Source: Prevotella sp.
Lineage (GTDB): Bacteria > Bacillota > Clostridia > Oscillospirales > Ruminococcaceae
DNA length: 64,000 nt
Direction: 5' to 3'
Assembly (NCBI GenBank): GCA_023663025.1
Contig: JAMPIC010000002.1
Coordinates: 148,739 to 212,738, forward strand
Below are positions 7,703-16,376 of this stretch, piece after piece. Within the stretch, counting starts at the first letter, position 1; every line of letters begins with the position of its first letter. Under the pieces are notes generated by a model. The model did no database searches. It was not told the origin of the DNA and was given only the letters and a program-made list of their open reading frames with translations. Made by a program: the position numbers and the translations under genes.

Positions 7703-8692
7703 CTATCCCATAATGGCGCAGGCAAACGCCGACAGCTCTGCGGGGACGTTCATATTCATTCCGCAGCGGACGCATACCCGTCCTATCGCTTCGTGGATCG
7801 CCTCCGCCCGCTTCATGCTTATCCTGCGCGAAAGAGCCTCCGCCCCCTTTGGGTCGCAGCTGATCATGGGAGCAGTCCCCAGTCTCAGCACGCAGGCGTC
7901 GCGCACGGTCTTGTCCGCAAGCTCCATTACAAGCTTGATTCTGTTCCTGTTTTCGCCGATACGGTGCAGAGCCGTCAGCAGACCGTATTCGTCACCGGCG
8001 GCTATCGCGGATATTATGTCTCCGCAAAGCGCGGCGTTTTCGGCGGTCTCGCCGCCTTTCAGGTAGTCGGCGCAGCTGCCGATGTTTCCGTGGAAACGTC
8101 CGACAGCCTCGTTTGCCTGTTCGGAGGAAAAACCCATATCCGCAAGAGCAGCCATACAGCTCTCCTCGGAGCATTCGGGAACGCCGACGGTTATTACTCT
8201 CGACAGCACCGTCGGCAGGAACACGCTCCTGCTTACGGCTGTGAAAATAAAGTACGCCGTGTCTGGCGGCTCCTCGATAAGCTTCAGGATAAAGTTCTGC
8301 GTGCGCTCCTCGATGTTTTCGCAGTCGGCGAAAATATAGACCTTCGCTTCGCAGTCGTTTGGCTTGACGAAAGCGTCCACGCATATTTCACGCATGGTAT
8401 CGGCGTTGTAGATCAGCTTTTTGCCCGTCCTTTCGGGACGTATAACGTCGGGGTGGGTATTTTCAAGTATTCTCCTGCATTGGCGGCACATCTCCCCGTG
8501 GGAAGAAACTCCGCAGGGCGTTCCGTCAGCGGAAATATTTTCGCACAGCAGCGTCATGGCGATGTAGTCTGCGGCGGTCTTTTTCCCCGCGCCCCTTTCG
8601 CCCGTGAGCAGAAAAGCGTGAGCCAATCTGTTCTCCCGCTTCATGGACGATACCGCCGAAACAAGGAAGTCCTTGGAATAAAGCTTCATCAT
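7703..8692 (-). CDS. holB: DNA polymerase III delta' subunit
   Basis: A 329-residue clamp-loader ATPase-fold subunit. The P-loop is GERGAGKKT (31-39). A four-cysteine zinc module follows (about C50, C60, C69, C72). EEPP and a sensor region around SRVITVGVPE are typical of delta'. Its start codon overlaps the darA stop by four bases, so translation is coupled. The genes for tmk and yaaR, which lie in this cluster in Bacillus, are missing here. Confidence 0.93.
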   Translation of the reverse strand: MMKLYSKDFLVSAVSSMKRENRLAHAFLLTGERGAGKKTAADYIAMTLLCENISADGTPCGVSSHGEMCRQCRRILENTHPDVIRPERTGKKLIYNADTMREICVDAFVKPNDCEAKVYIFADCENIEERTQNFILKLIEEPPDTAYFIFTAVSRSVFLPTVLSRVITVGVPECSEESCMAALADMGFSSEQANEAVGRFHGNIGSCADYLKGGETAENAALCGDIISAIAAGDEYGLLTALHRIGENRNRIKLVMELADKTVRDACVLRLGTAPMISCDPKGAEALSRRISMKRAEAIHEAIGRVCVRCGMNMNVPAELSAFACAIMG

Positions 8693-9015
8693 ACCTTTTC
8701 AAACCGCTCCACGTCGGTGACGAAAATGGTCGCGCCGCCCACGGATACCTCCACGGGATAGCTTGCGCTGTGCATTTCCGAGCCTGCGATGTTTCCCGCA
8801 GGCATATACTGCTTTCTTCTGCGGGAGCGTTCCGTGATTATGCCGATTATCTCGTCCACCTTATCGTTCTCGGCGCAGATAAGGAACGTGGTGTTTCCCG
8901 CCATAAGAAATCCGCCCGTGGAAGCGAGCTTCGTGGCGAAAAATCCCGCCCTCGTCAGCGTGGAGGAAACGTCGTGGCTGTCGTCGTTGTTGACAATTGC
9001 GTAAATAAGTTTCAT
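8689..9015 (-). CDS. darA: Cyclic di-AMP receptor, PII-like
   Basis: A 108-residue PII-like protein equal in length to B. subtilis DarA (YaaQ). It starts MKLIYAIVNNDD and has the ligand-loop segments STGGFLMAGNTT and GGATIFVT. It binds cyclic di-AMP as a trimer; its downstream target is not known. The start at 9015 has GGAGG upstream; in-frame codons further upstream are not conserved. The operon position before holB is the same as in Bacilli. Confidence 0.92.
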   Translation of the reverse strand: MKLIYAIVNNDDSHDVSSTLTRAGFFATKLASTGGFLMAGNTTFLICAENDKVDEIIGIITERSRRRKQYMPAGNIAGSEMHSASYPVEVSVGGATIFVTDVERFEKV

Positions 9016-9051
9016 GCCGGACCTCCGTAAGTTCATAAGTATGTACACATT

Positions 9052-10392
9052 TTATTGTACCACATTCACGCTGAAAATGCTATAGCTTTTTAAAATTTTT
9101 ATAATATTTTCATCTATGACCTCTCCCGCCGCCGCTATGGGAATGCAGGGGGGACACACGGTCACGCTCTCCGCGGCTGTTCTGCCCAAAGCTTTTTCGA
9201 CGGGTACGGTCTCCCGCGCCGCGAAAAAAGCCTCGCGGGGGGACATCGCCCTCGCCGCTTCGGGGACGGAAAACTCGGGCGGTCTGAGCAGTATCCTCGG
9301 GCACATCAGCCGTTCTGCGGCATAGGCGGCTTTGGAAAAATCCTCCTCCGTACTTGAAGCGGAGAACATCAGCACCGCGTGGGTCTCGTCGGCGTATTCG
9401 GCTTCCACGCCGCTTTGACGGAGCTGCTCCGCAAGCTCGTATCCCCGCAGTCCGCAGGGATAGGCGTAAAAGGAGACCTTCAGCGGCTCGGTATCGGGTA
9501 CGGTCAGATGGGGAAACCGTTCCTTGAAATCGGAGACACGCTTCACCGTCTCCGCAAGGTCTTTTCGGAAATCCTCCGCAAGATAACGATTGCACAGGTC
9601 AAGGCTTGCCATAATAAGGTAGCTTGGACTGGTGCTCCCGAAAAGAGCCATATCCCGTTTCAGCTCGGGGACGAACCGTTCGTCCCGAACATGGAGATAA
9701 GCTCCCCCCGTAAGAACGGGCAGGGTCTTGTGCGCCGAATCGCAGCACATATCCGCGCCCAATGCGATGGGGTGAAGACTGTCCTCCAAAAAGGCAAGAT
9801 ACGCGCCGTGAGCGTTGTCAACCAAAAGCGGAAGTCCGCGCCTGTGACAGACCTCGGCAATCTCCGCAACGGGAGCGAGCCGTCCCAGATAGTCGGGGGA
9901 GGTTATAAACACGCAGGCGGGATTTTTGTCCCCGAAGCGTTCTATCGCCTTTTCGACGGAAGCGGCTGTTACGGTTCCCGAAACGACCGAGCCGTCCTCA
10001 TAGTCGGGATAGAGCCGGCAGGGGTCGAGTCCGAGCAGCACGCAGGCGTTCATCACCGAGCGGTGAGCGTTACTGCCGCAAATGAAGCTTCTTCCTTTTC
10101 CGCAGACCGCCGCCAGCATTGCCTGTATACAGAGGGTAGAGCCTCCCGCCGAGTAAAGCGCAGCGGCAGTCCCGAAAAGGGAGGCGGCGTTTTTCTCGCT
10201 TTCGGCAATAATCCCGCTTGCCTCGAAGAGAACGTCCGCTCCCTTTATCTCGGTGATATCGTAGGGAAAAGCCTCACCGAAGCCGCATCCAACGGGACTT
10301 CTTCCCTTATGCCCCGGCATATGGGCGCGAACCGTTCCGCTTTCGGCGTAGCTTTTGATAAAATCGTAAACAGGGGTAGTCACGTTAATCAT
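9052..10392 (-). CDS. Orn/Lys/Arg decarboxylase-family PLP enzyme (YaaO type)
   Basis: A 446-residue fold-type I PLP enzyme of the group III decarboxylase family in its short form lacking the N-terminal wing domain. Seen: HMPGHKG near residue 24, the pyridoxal-ring Asp192 in VDNAHGA, and the Schiff-base lysine Lys222 in DSAHKTLP. The C-terminal ~100 residues form the small domain. The likely reaction is decarboxylation of arginine, lysine or ornithine; the substrate cannot be read from sequence. It is co-transcribed with darA and holB. A role in polyamine synthesis is an inference. Confidence 0.88.
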   Translation of the reverse strand: MINVTTPVYDFIKSYAESGTVRAHMPGHKGRSPVGCGFGEAFPYDITEIKGADVLFEASGIIAESEKNAASLFGTAAALYSAGGSTLCIQAMLAAVCGKGRSFICGSNAHRSVMNACVLLGLDPCRLYPDYEDGSVVSGTVTAASVEKAIERFGDKNPACVFITSPDYLGRLAPVAEIAEVCHRRGLPLLVDNAHGAYLAFLEDSLHPIALGADMCCDSAHKTLPVLTGGAYLHVRDERFVPELKRDMALFGSTSPSYLIMASLDLCNRYLAEDFRKDLAETVKRVSDFKERFPHLTVPDTEPLKVSFYAYPCGLRGYELAEQLRQSGVEAEYADETHAVLMFSASSTEEDFSKAAYAAERLMCPRILLRPPEFSVPEAARAMSPREAFFAARETVPVEKALGRTAAESVTVCPPCIPIAAAGEVIDENIIKILKSYSIFSVNVVQ

Positions 10393-10431
10393 TCCTTGCA
10401 GTAAAGATTTCCGTCCGCGTTATCGGACGGA

Positions 10432-10737
10432 TCACACAAAATATTTCATTCTTTCCATAATGTTCCTTCTGCCGCGGGAGATCGTCCGCGACACGGTGGA
10501 GCGGTTAAGTCCCAGCGTTTCCGCAATTTCGGGGATATTCATACGTTTAAAATAGTACAGACCGATCATCTGCCGCTGCCTTTCGGTAAGCTCGTTTTCG
10601 ACGACGTTCCGCAGAATTTTTATCATGAGCTTGTGTTTGTCATTGTCCGGTTCACCGTCTCCGATAAGCTCGGCTATACGCTTGTCCGCGCTGAATTCCG
10701 CTTCGCCGAGGAATTCGCTTTTCAAGCGTTTCTGCAT
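10432..10737 (-). CDS. Sigma-70 region 4-like HTH protein
   Basis: A 101-residue protein whose C-terminal half is a sigma region 4 helix-turn-helix (LTERQRQMIGLYYFKRMNIPEI followed by TLGLNRSTVSRTISRGRRNI, written here in two parts). No region 2 is present, so it cannot be a complete sigma factor. It overlaps the upstream coiled-coil gene by 16 bases. Alternatives are a small stand-alone regulator or a split-sigma half whose partner is elsewhere. It is in the same transcript as darA-holB-ricT. Confidence 0.8.
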   Translation of the reverse strand: MQKRLKSEFLGEAEFSADKRIAELIGDGEPDNDKHKLMIKILRNVVENELTERQRQMIGLYYFKRMNIPEIAETLGLNRSTVSRTISRGRRNIMERMKYFV

Positions 10738-10955
10738 TTTTCGTTCACCCCGCAGCCGGCGTAATCGTAAAGCCTGTAGATAACGTCCTCAAGGTCGTAA
10801 AGCTCCTGCTCCAGGGTAAGCTTCCGTCTGACGGTATCTTCGCGCTCCATGGTCTCGAGAGAGCCTTTGAGCTTTTCGTTCAGCTCCTTGACGCGCTTTC
10901 TCAAAGCAGCTTCCGAACGCTTGTATTCAACGAGCATTTTCATGTAGTCCTTCAT
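10722..10955 (-). CDS. Small coiled-coil protein, unknown
   Basis: A 77-residue, highly charged, almost entirely helical protein (MKDYMKMLVEYKRSEAALR) with heptad-like spacing of Leu/Val. It carries two cysteines at the C-terminus (GCGVNEKC). The ATG at 10955 is ten bases after GGAGG. It is the first gene of the long operon and overlaps the sigma-region-4 gene, so the two may work as a pair. No family recognised. Confidence 0.65.
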   Translation of the reverse strand: MKDYMKMLVEYKRSEAALRKRVKELNEKLKGSLETMEREDTVRRKLTLEQELYDLEDVIYRLYDYAGCGVNEKCRNA

Positions 10956-11080
10956 AGTAAACAAACCTCCGTTTCAACGACGCGCGGACCGTACAGATCC
11001 GCTTAACCGCAGCTTCTTTTCCGCAGGCAGGCTTCCGGGCAGGGGAACGCTCGGAGCGTCTGTCAAATTCCTTACTTTTA

Positions 11081-11109
11081 ATTATAGCTGCAAAACGTAT
11101 GTTCGTCAA
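11081..11109 (-). promoter_or_regulatory. Sigma-A promoter of the yaa-like operon
   Basis: On the minus strand TTGACG, 17 bases, TATAAT. The leader of ~125 bases carries a small hairpin (gacgct/agcgtt). Confidence 0.7.
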
Positions 11110-11203
11110 GAGGAAATCGAAAATTTGTTCTGTTTTGGTGAATGTACACAAAAAACGGGTTTGAAAATTTCAGAAGATTTTATCGAGAAATTTCTGCCGT
11201 TTT

Positions 11204-12007
11204 TCAGAAGCCTTTCTTTTTCAGATCCGAGACAATATTCAGGTAAAGATCGGTAATGTCCCCCAATCCGCTTACTTCGAGACGGCTTCGGCGCAGGTCG
11301 ACCTCGTCGCAGTGAGATATACCGCGTCTGCCGCCGCCCCTGTAGACGCCGCGGAAGTTTGTCCATTCCACAGCCCGCGGAGCGAGCAGACCGTCGTTTT
11401 CACCCTCCGTCACGCGAATGACAAGCCAGGGAATACACATTGTAATATCCGACAGAAAACCGTTCATCACAAAACCGAAGCTCTGGTAATAGACGCGCGG
11501 GTCATCGGGATTTTCCGCATTGAATTTTTCTGCCTCCAAGGTTCTGAACGCATTAACGGCACCGTAGACATCCGGATTTTTGTCGCCTGCCAGCCTGAAC
11601 CACAGGTCGGCGGCTTTGCAGCCGAGCTTCACGGCGGGAGCGGGCATCTTCATAAGCCTGTCGACGGTCAGCGAACCGTTGTGGGGCGTGGAAAGGGTAG
11701 TAAGCGAAGCGACCCTGTCCCCGAAGCCCATTGATGATATCAGATACCGCGCCTCCAATCCGCCTTTTGAATGGGCGATGATGTTGACTTTTTCCGCGCC
11801 TGTTTCCGCAAGAACAGCTTCAAGAGCGGTTTTAAGCTGCGCGGCATTGCCTTCCACAGAACCGCTGCTGTCCTGTCCGCCGAAGCGCACCTTTGCGCCG
11901 TTGTCCTCAAGAACCTTCGGTATTCTCCCCCAGTAGCAGAGCCGTTTGCGGTCGCGGAAGCCCATTCCGTGAACCATGAATATCGGGTATAAGGTATCCG
12001 CAGTCAT
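11204..12007 (-). CDS. Lipase-like alpha/beta hydrolase
   Basis: A 267-residue alpha/beta hydrolase. The oxyanion-hole motif FMVHGMGFRD is near the start, the nucleophile elbow is AHSKGG with Ser80, and the following STPHNGS is characteristic of class 2 triacylglycerol lipases and related esterases. A late Asp (ENDGLL) and a His (ISHCDEVD) can complete the triad. No signal peptide is visible, so it is predicted to be cytoplasmic despite its lipase-like fold. AAAGGAG precedes the start. It has its own promoter and is divergent from the sortase operon. Confidence 0.85.
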   Translation of the reverse strand: MTADTLYPIFMVHGMGFRDRKRLCYWGRIPKVLEDNGAKVRFGGQDSSGSVEGNAAQLKTALEAVLAETGAEKVNIIAHSKGGLEARYLISSMGFGDRVASLTTLSTPHNGSLTVDRLMKMPAPAVKLGCKAADLWFRLAGDKNPDVYGAVNAFRTLEAEKFNAENPDDPRVYYQSFGFVMNGFLSDITMCIPWLVIRVTEGENDGLLAPRAVEWTNFRGVYRGGGRRGISHCDEVDLRRSRLEVSGLGDITDLYLNIVSDLKKKGF

Positions 12008-12042
12008 ACCGTATTTCTCCTTTGCGTTATATTATATTATAC

Positions 12043-12071
12043 ATTATATAGCATGACCGGCGGTTTGTCAA
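12043..12071 (-). promoter_or_regulatory. Sigma-A promoter of the lipase gene
   Basis: On the minus strand TTGACA, 17 bases, TATAAT. Confidence 0.75.
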
Positions 12072-12211
12072 TACCTATCCGAATTCTTTCCGCAGCCGGA
12101 AAAGCTTTCTAAAAATTTCCTTTTGCGCCCCGCCGTTTCCTCTCAATTTGATGATAATGTGTAAATCAGATGAAATGTTTTGGCATTTGCAACAAAATGT
12201 GTCGAAATTCC

Positions 12212-12240
12212 TTGACGAATTGCATTAAATAGTGTATTAT
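12212..12240 (+). promoter_or_regulatory. Sigma-A promoter of the sortase operon
   Basis: TTGACG, 17 bases, TATTAT, about 110 bases before the first sortase. Confidence 0.7.
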
Positions 12241-12349
12241 AGTAGTGTAGATTATTATGCCCGTATCAGAATGTATAACGATAACGGCGCTTCCGATCTC
12301 TAACTTCTGACAGAGCAAAGGCTCAGCCTTTCGGAGGATTTGTTTTACT

Positions 12350-13309
12350 ATGGCACTTTCCGGCAGCGCCAAGAAGGCTTACAAAAAAGCCGTCAAGGCG
12401 AAGAAAAAAAGAAAACGCGGTCACTGGCTGCTTATACAAAGAGGAGACAGCGCCAAAGAGGTGGTCAGCAAGCTCTTTACTCAGCTTGCGGTTCTCGTCC
12501 TCATTGGCTGTATCGCAATTCTCGGCAACGAGCTGAGACTCTCGCTGAGCGCGAAATTCCTCAACAGCTCCCTCAAAGACCTTTACTATACCTATATCAG
12601 TCCCGGCGACAACGGCGGCGAGCTTCTCGACAGTGCGAAAGAGCTGCTCAAGATCAACCCCGACACCGTGGGCTGGGTGCATATCGACGGCACGAATATT
12701 TCCATGCCCGTGGTTCACCGCTCGGGCAGCGACGGAAACGAATACTATCTTAAAGTGGCTTTCGACGGCAGCTCCAATAAGGCGGGTACTATTTTTATGG
12801 ACACCCGCAACGTCCTGGACGCTCATGAGCGGTCGGACAATATCGTCCTCTACGGTCACAACCAGCGGGACAAAACCATGTTCGGCGATCTGGGGTACTA
12901 CAAAAAGGATTTGCAGTACTACTCCGAGCACCCGGTGATACAGTTCAGCTCAAACTATAGGACGGATACCTATAAAATATTCGCCTATTTCGTGACCCCG
13001 GTGCTGGAGTCCCAGACCCGGGACGGGGTCGTGTTCGACTATCACAATTATCTGGACTTCAATTCCGAGGCGGACTATAACAAGTTCATGGACAATATAA
13101 TGCAGAGAACGCAGATAATCACTCCCGTGGACGTGCGGTACGGCGACAAGTTCCTTACCCTGTCCACCTGTTCAAATGAGTTTGAGCCGTCCCGCTTCGT
13201 GTTGGTGGCAAGACGCGTCCGCGAGGGCGAGGACGGTACTGTGGACGTATCCCAAGCCTATCTTAACGCGGGCGCGAAAGAGCCGGACTGGGACGTTATA
13301 TACCGTTGA
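12350..13309 (+). CDS. Class B sortase 1
   Basis: A 319-residue membrane-anchored transpeptidase. A very basic N-terminus (KAKKKRKRG) is followed by the juxtamembrane motif RGDSAKEVVSKL, one membrane helix (~44-60) and an extracellular sortase domain. Catalytic residues: His170 (LYGHNQRD), Cys274 (LSTCSNEFEPSR) and Arg282. The long TRDGVVFDYHNY segment between His and Cys is typical of SrtB. GGAGG precedes the ATG. It is the first of four tandem paralogues; its sorting motif is unknown. Confidence 0.93.
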   Translation: MALSGSAKKAYKKAVKAKKKRKRGHWLLIQRGDSAKEVVSKLFTQLAVLVLIGCIAILGNELRLSLSAKFLNSSLKDLYYTYISPGDNGGELLDSAKELLKINPDTVGWVHIDGTNISMPVVHRSGSDGNEYYLKVAFDGSSNKAGTIFMDTRNVLDAHERSDNIVLYGHNQRDKTMFGDLGYYKKDLQYYSEHPVIQFSSNYRTDTYKIFAYFVTPVLESQTRDGVVFDYHNYLDFNSEADYNKFMDNIMQRTQIITPVDVRYGDKFLTLSTCSNEFEPSRFVLVARRVREGEDGTVDVSQAYLNAGAKEPDWDVIYR

Positions 13310-13365
13310 TCCGAAATAATATTTCTTAAAATTTTCACATATTTTCTGTTAGGGGTTGTTAATGC

Positions 13366-14355
13366 ATGGCAGGCTATAAAAACGGCAAAAAAAGCTTTTT
13401 GGACAGCTTTATCCCCCGCGAGGGCGATTCCAAGGGAGACGTGACGAGAAAGATCGTTACGGACGTTTCCGCGGTCGTGCTGGTTATCGCGGTGATTGTT
13501 CTCGCGTGGTACTTCGTCCAGCAGGCTAAGATAAAAGCCGATATCGAAAAACAGCGGGAGCTGCACACGTCCATATCGGTGATAACCCAGTCCACAGCCC
13601 CCCCCGAGACCGAGGCGACCACCACGGAAACGGAGCCTCCCCCGCTGGTGCTTCTCGACAGTATGACCGCCCTTTTGGAGCAAAATCCCGACGTGGCGGG
13701 CTGGCTGACAGTCGAGGGTACGCAGATTGACAACGTGGTGCTCCAGACCGACAACAACGATTACTATCTGGACAAGGATTTCTACGGAAACAGAAATATC
13801 GCGGGACAAATCTACATAGACTATAGGTGCATAGCCAACGACTACGACAAGAACCAAAGCGACAACCTTATCATCTACGGTCACAATCAGGCGGATCAAA
13901 CCATGTTCGGCACGCTGAAAAAATACAAGATCAAAAAGGACAACACCAAGAATTTCGACTTCTATAAGGAACACCCTACGTTTAAATTCAGCAATTTATA
14001 CGAAGAGTATACCTATAAGATCATCGCGACCTTTGTCATCGAGGTAGAGCCTTACCAGACGAGAGACGGAGTTATTTTCGATTATCACAACTATATCAAA
14101 TTCGGCGGGGACAGATCTTTTTCCAATTTTAAGGAAAATATCCTTGCCAGAACCGCTGTGAATACGGGAGTTGATTTTGAGGAGGGCGACAAGTTCATTA
14201 CTCTGTCGACCTGTTCAAACGAGTTCGAGCCGTCGAGGCTTGTGGTTATCGGCAGACGCGTCCGCGACGGCGAAAGCCCCGAGGTGGACGTTTCCAAGGC
14301 TTCCATAAACGAGGATATGCTCGAACCCGACTACAGCTACATTTACAGCAGATAG
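13366..14355 (+). CDS. Class B sortase 2
   Basis: A 329-residue paralogue of the preceding sortase. The juxtamembrane motif is PREGDSKGDVTRKI, the membrane helix ~35-51, and a Thr/Glu/Pro-rich linker (~75-93) separates it from the catalytic domain. Catalytic residues are His173, Cys283 and Arg291. It lies 56 bases after sortase 1 on the same strand. It shares the EFEPSR active-site context with sortase 1, suggesting the two are the closest pair. Confidence 0.93.
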   Translation: MAGYKNGKKSFLDSFIPREGDSKGDVTRKIVTDVSAVVLVIAVIVLAWYFVQQAKIKADIEKQRELHTSISVITQSTAPPETEATTTETEPPPLVLLDSMTALLEQNPDVAGWLTVEGTQIDNVVLQTDNNDYYLDKDFYGNRNIAGQIYIDYRCIANDYDKNQSDNLIIYGHNQADQTMFGTLKKYKIKKDNTKNFDFYKEHPTFKFSNLYEEYTYKIIATFVIEVEPYQTRDGVIFDYHNYIKFGGDRSFSNFKENILARTAVNTGVDFEEGDKFITLSTCSNEFEPSRLVVIGRRVRDGESPEVDVSKASINEDMLEPDYSYIYSR

Positions 14356-14373
14356 AACGAGGTGCTGCGGCGT

Positions 14374-16308
14374 ATGTCCGATTCCAAAAATAACAACTAT
14401 ATGGCAAACGATCTTCTGAGCGAGTTTTTTTCCGAGGGGAAAAAGGGCGCAAACGAAGCGGAAACGGAGGAAATTTCCGCTTTAGACGATACTTCTGAGG
14501 ACGTGGAGATAGTTACGGAAAATCTTGAGGACGATATCTCGGAGACGGAAAACGCGGATATCTCCATTGCGGGAAGTTCCGAATGGGAAACGCTCGGAAT
14601 TACGGAAATTATGTCGAAAGTTCTTGAAAACGAAGATATTTCCGAAACCGTTTCCGCCGCTTCGCAAGGCGTGGAAACGGTTTGCGAGGATTGTAAAAAT
14701 ACGGAAGAAAATACCGGAAATGAAAAGGAAATAAAAAAAGAAACGGAAATTTCCCGAAATTCAAAAACGGAAACGGAAAATATTTCGGAAATAAAAAGCA
14801 GAAACAAGTCGGAAAACGCCGTTTCCGCAGCGGAGGATATCGACGGAGACTTTAACAGGGGCTTCTTCAAAAGGCTTCTGAAAGGGTTGCTCCCCTGGAA
14901 AGGCGATTCCGTCTGGGAAATAATAAGGAAGATAATCTTTATCGCCGCGGTGGCTGTCTTTATCGGAGCGGGCTGTATGCTGGTCAGCACGCTGATACAG
15001 TCCAGACAGGCTGTGGAGCAAAAGGAAAAGGACAGGGAGATCATCGTTACAACCACGGTGACAACCATTGACGAAAGCGGAAACGTCGTAGTGGTTGCTC
15101 CCACGGAGGAACAACAAGCCGAACACCGCTTCAATGTGGCGGAGTACTATAAAGGTATCAACGAGGACTATGTGGGATATCTGGAATTGAGCGGCTGCGG
15201 CATTGCCGAGCCTATAGTTCAGGGCAAAGACAACGACTACTACCTGACCCATGCCATACACGGCGGCACAAACAAGGCAGGTACCGTCTTTATGGACTAC
15301 AGATGCACCTTTACGGACGACTATGTTTCCCCGAATATCGTGTTTTACGGACATAACCAGGAGGATCTCACAATGTTCGGCAGCCTGAAAGAGTACAAGC
15401 AGAACGTTGGTTTTTATGAGGAAAATCCCGTTGTGAAGTTCAGTACGGAAAACAAGACATACGAATACCTTATATACGGGTTTTTCGTCACAAACGCATT
15501 GGAAAAGCAGGACAGCAACGGCTTCGTTTTCCACTATCAGGACTACATCGAAACCATGAACGACGAGGCAACTTTCAACTGGTATATGGACATGGTGGAC
15601 GAACGAAATCAAATAGTTTCCCCTGTGGACGTGGCGTTCGGCGACAAGCTGCTGTGCCTGTCAACATGCTCAAATGAGTTTTCCAATTCAAGATTTGTGG
15701 TTTTCGCGAGAATGCTCAGAGAGGGCGAAACTGCGGAGGATTACGATTTTTCGGAGACGTACCTCAATCCCTATGCAAGAGGCGTGGATTGGGAAGCTAT
15801 CATGTCGGGCGAGACTTCCGCGGCGGAAGAGGAAGTCCTCGACAGCGACGAGGACGAGGAGGACGGAGAAATAACCGGAAACGGTTTCCTGGAAACGACT
15901 GTCCACAGCGCAAGAAAGCCTGCCGAAACGTCGGCGGCCGAAGAAAACGAAGCGGAAACCACGGTTCCTCTTGAAGAAAAAGAAACGGATACGGACAGCG
16001 AAGCAACGTCAAAAAAGAAGAAAAAGAAAACGGAGGAAACGGAGGAAACAACGCAGACAAGCGATACCAAAGCTTCCGAGCTTGAAGAGGTCACAAGGAA
16101 GAAGAAGTCCGTTTCCGAAACCTCCGAGAGTATTTCCGAAAGCGGCGAGACCGTTACGAGAGCGTCTCAGACGTCAAAGAAAAAGAAAAATACTTCGGAA
16201 ACAACCAATGCCGAAACGGAAACTTCCGCAGAGGAAAGCACTCCTGCGGTAACAGCTCCCCCTCCGGAAGCGGAGGACGGTTCTTCCGAAACCGTAACGG
16301 CAGGCTGA
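14374..16308 (+). CDS. Class B sortase 3 with long acidic N- and C-terminal extensions
   Basis: A 644-residue sortase, about twice the usual length. Residues 1-160 are a Glu/Ser/Thr-rich, probably disordered cytoplasmic tail. Then comes LPWKGDSVWEIIRK, a membrane helix (~187-207) and the SrtB domain with His327, Cys432 and Arg440. After residue ~485 there are ~160 residues of Glu/Thr/Ser repeats broken by KKKKK-type lysine runs. The ATG at 14374 was preferred to an in-frame GTG at 14362 because GAGG lies 11 bases before it. The extensions are not found in ordinary SrtB proteins. They resemble the linker of the SpoIID-like protein two genes downstream. Confidence 0.9.
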   Translation: MSDSKNNNYMANDLLSEFFSEGKKGANEAETEEISALDDTSEDVEIVTENLEDDISETENADISIAGSSEWETLGITEIMSKVLENEDISETVSAASQGVETVCEDCKNTEENTGNEKEIKKETEISRNSKTETENISEIKSRNKSENAVSAAEDIDGDFNRGFFKRLLKGLLPWKGDSVWEIIRKIIFIAAVAVFIGAGCMLVSTLIQSRQAVEQKEKDREIIVTTTVTTIDESGNVVVVAPTEEQQAEHRFNVAEYYKGINEDYVGYLELSGCGIAEPIVQGKDNDYYLTHAIHGGTNKAGTVFMDYRCTFTDDYVSPNIVFYGHNQEDLTMFGSLKEYKQNVGFYEENPVVKFSTENKTYEYLIYGFFVTNALEKQDSNGFVFHYQDYIETMNDEATFNWYMDMVDERNQIVSPVDVAFGDKLLCLSTCSNEFSNSRFVVFARMLREGETAEDYDFSETYLNPYARGVDWEAIMSGETSAAEEEVLDSDEDEEDGEITGNGFLETTVHSARKPAETSAAEENEAETTVPLEEKETDTDSEATSKKKKKKTEETEETTQTSDTKASELEEVTRKKKSVSETSESISESGETVTRASQTSKKKKNTSETTNAETETSAEESTPAVTAPPPEAEDGSSETVTAG

Positions 16309-16376
16309 GAGACAATACAGCTTATTACATAAAAATATATGTGTATGAACTCCAAATCGAAAGGAATGATCCAAAA

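Larger units (their letters stand above)
12008..12349. other. Divergent intergenic region between lipase and sortase operon
   Basis: About 340 bases without a gene. It holds the leftward lipase promoter (12043-12071), the rightward sortase promoter (12212-12240) and a ~110-base sortase leader ending in a 6-bp hairpin (aaaggc/gccttt) just before GGAGG. Confidence 0.6.
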
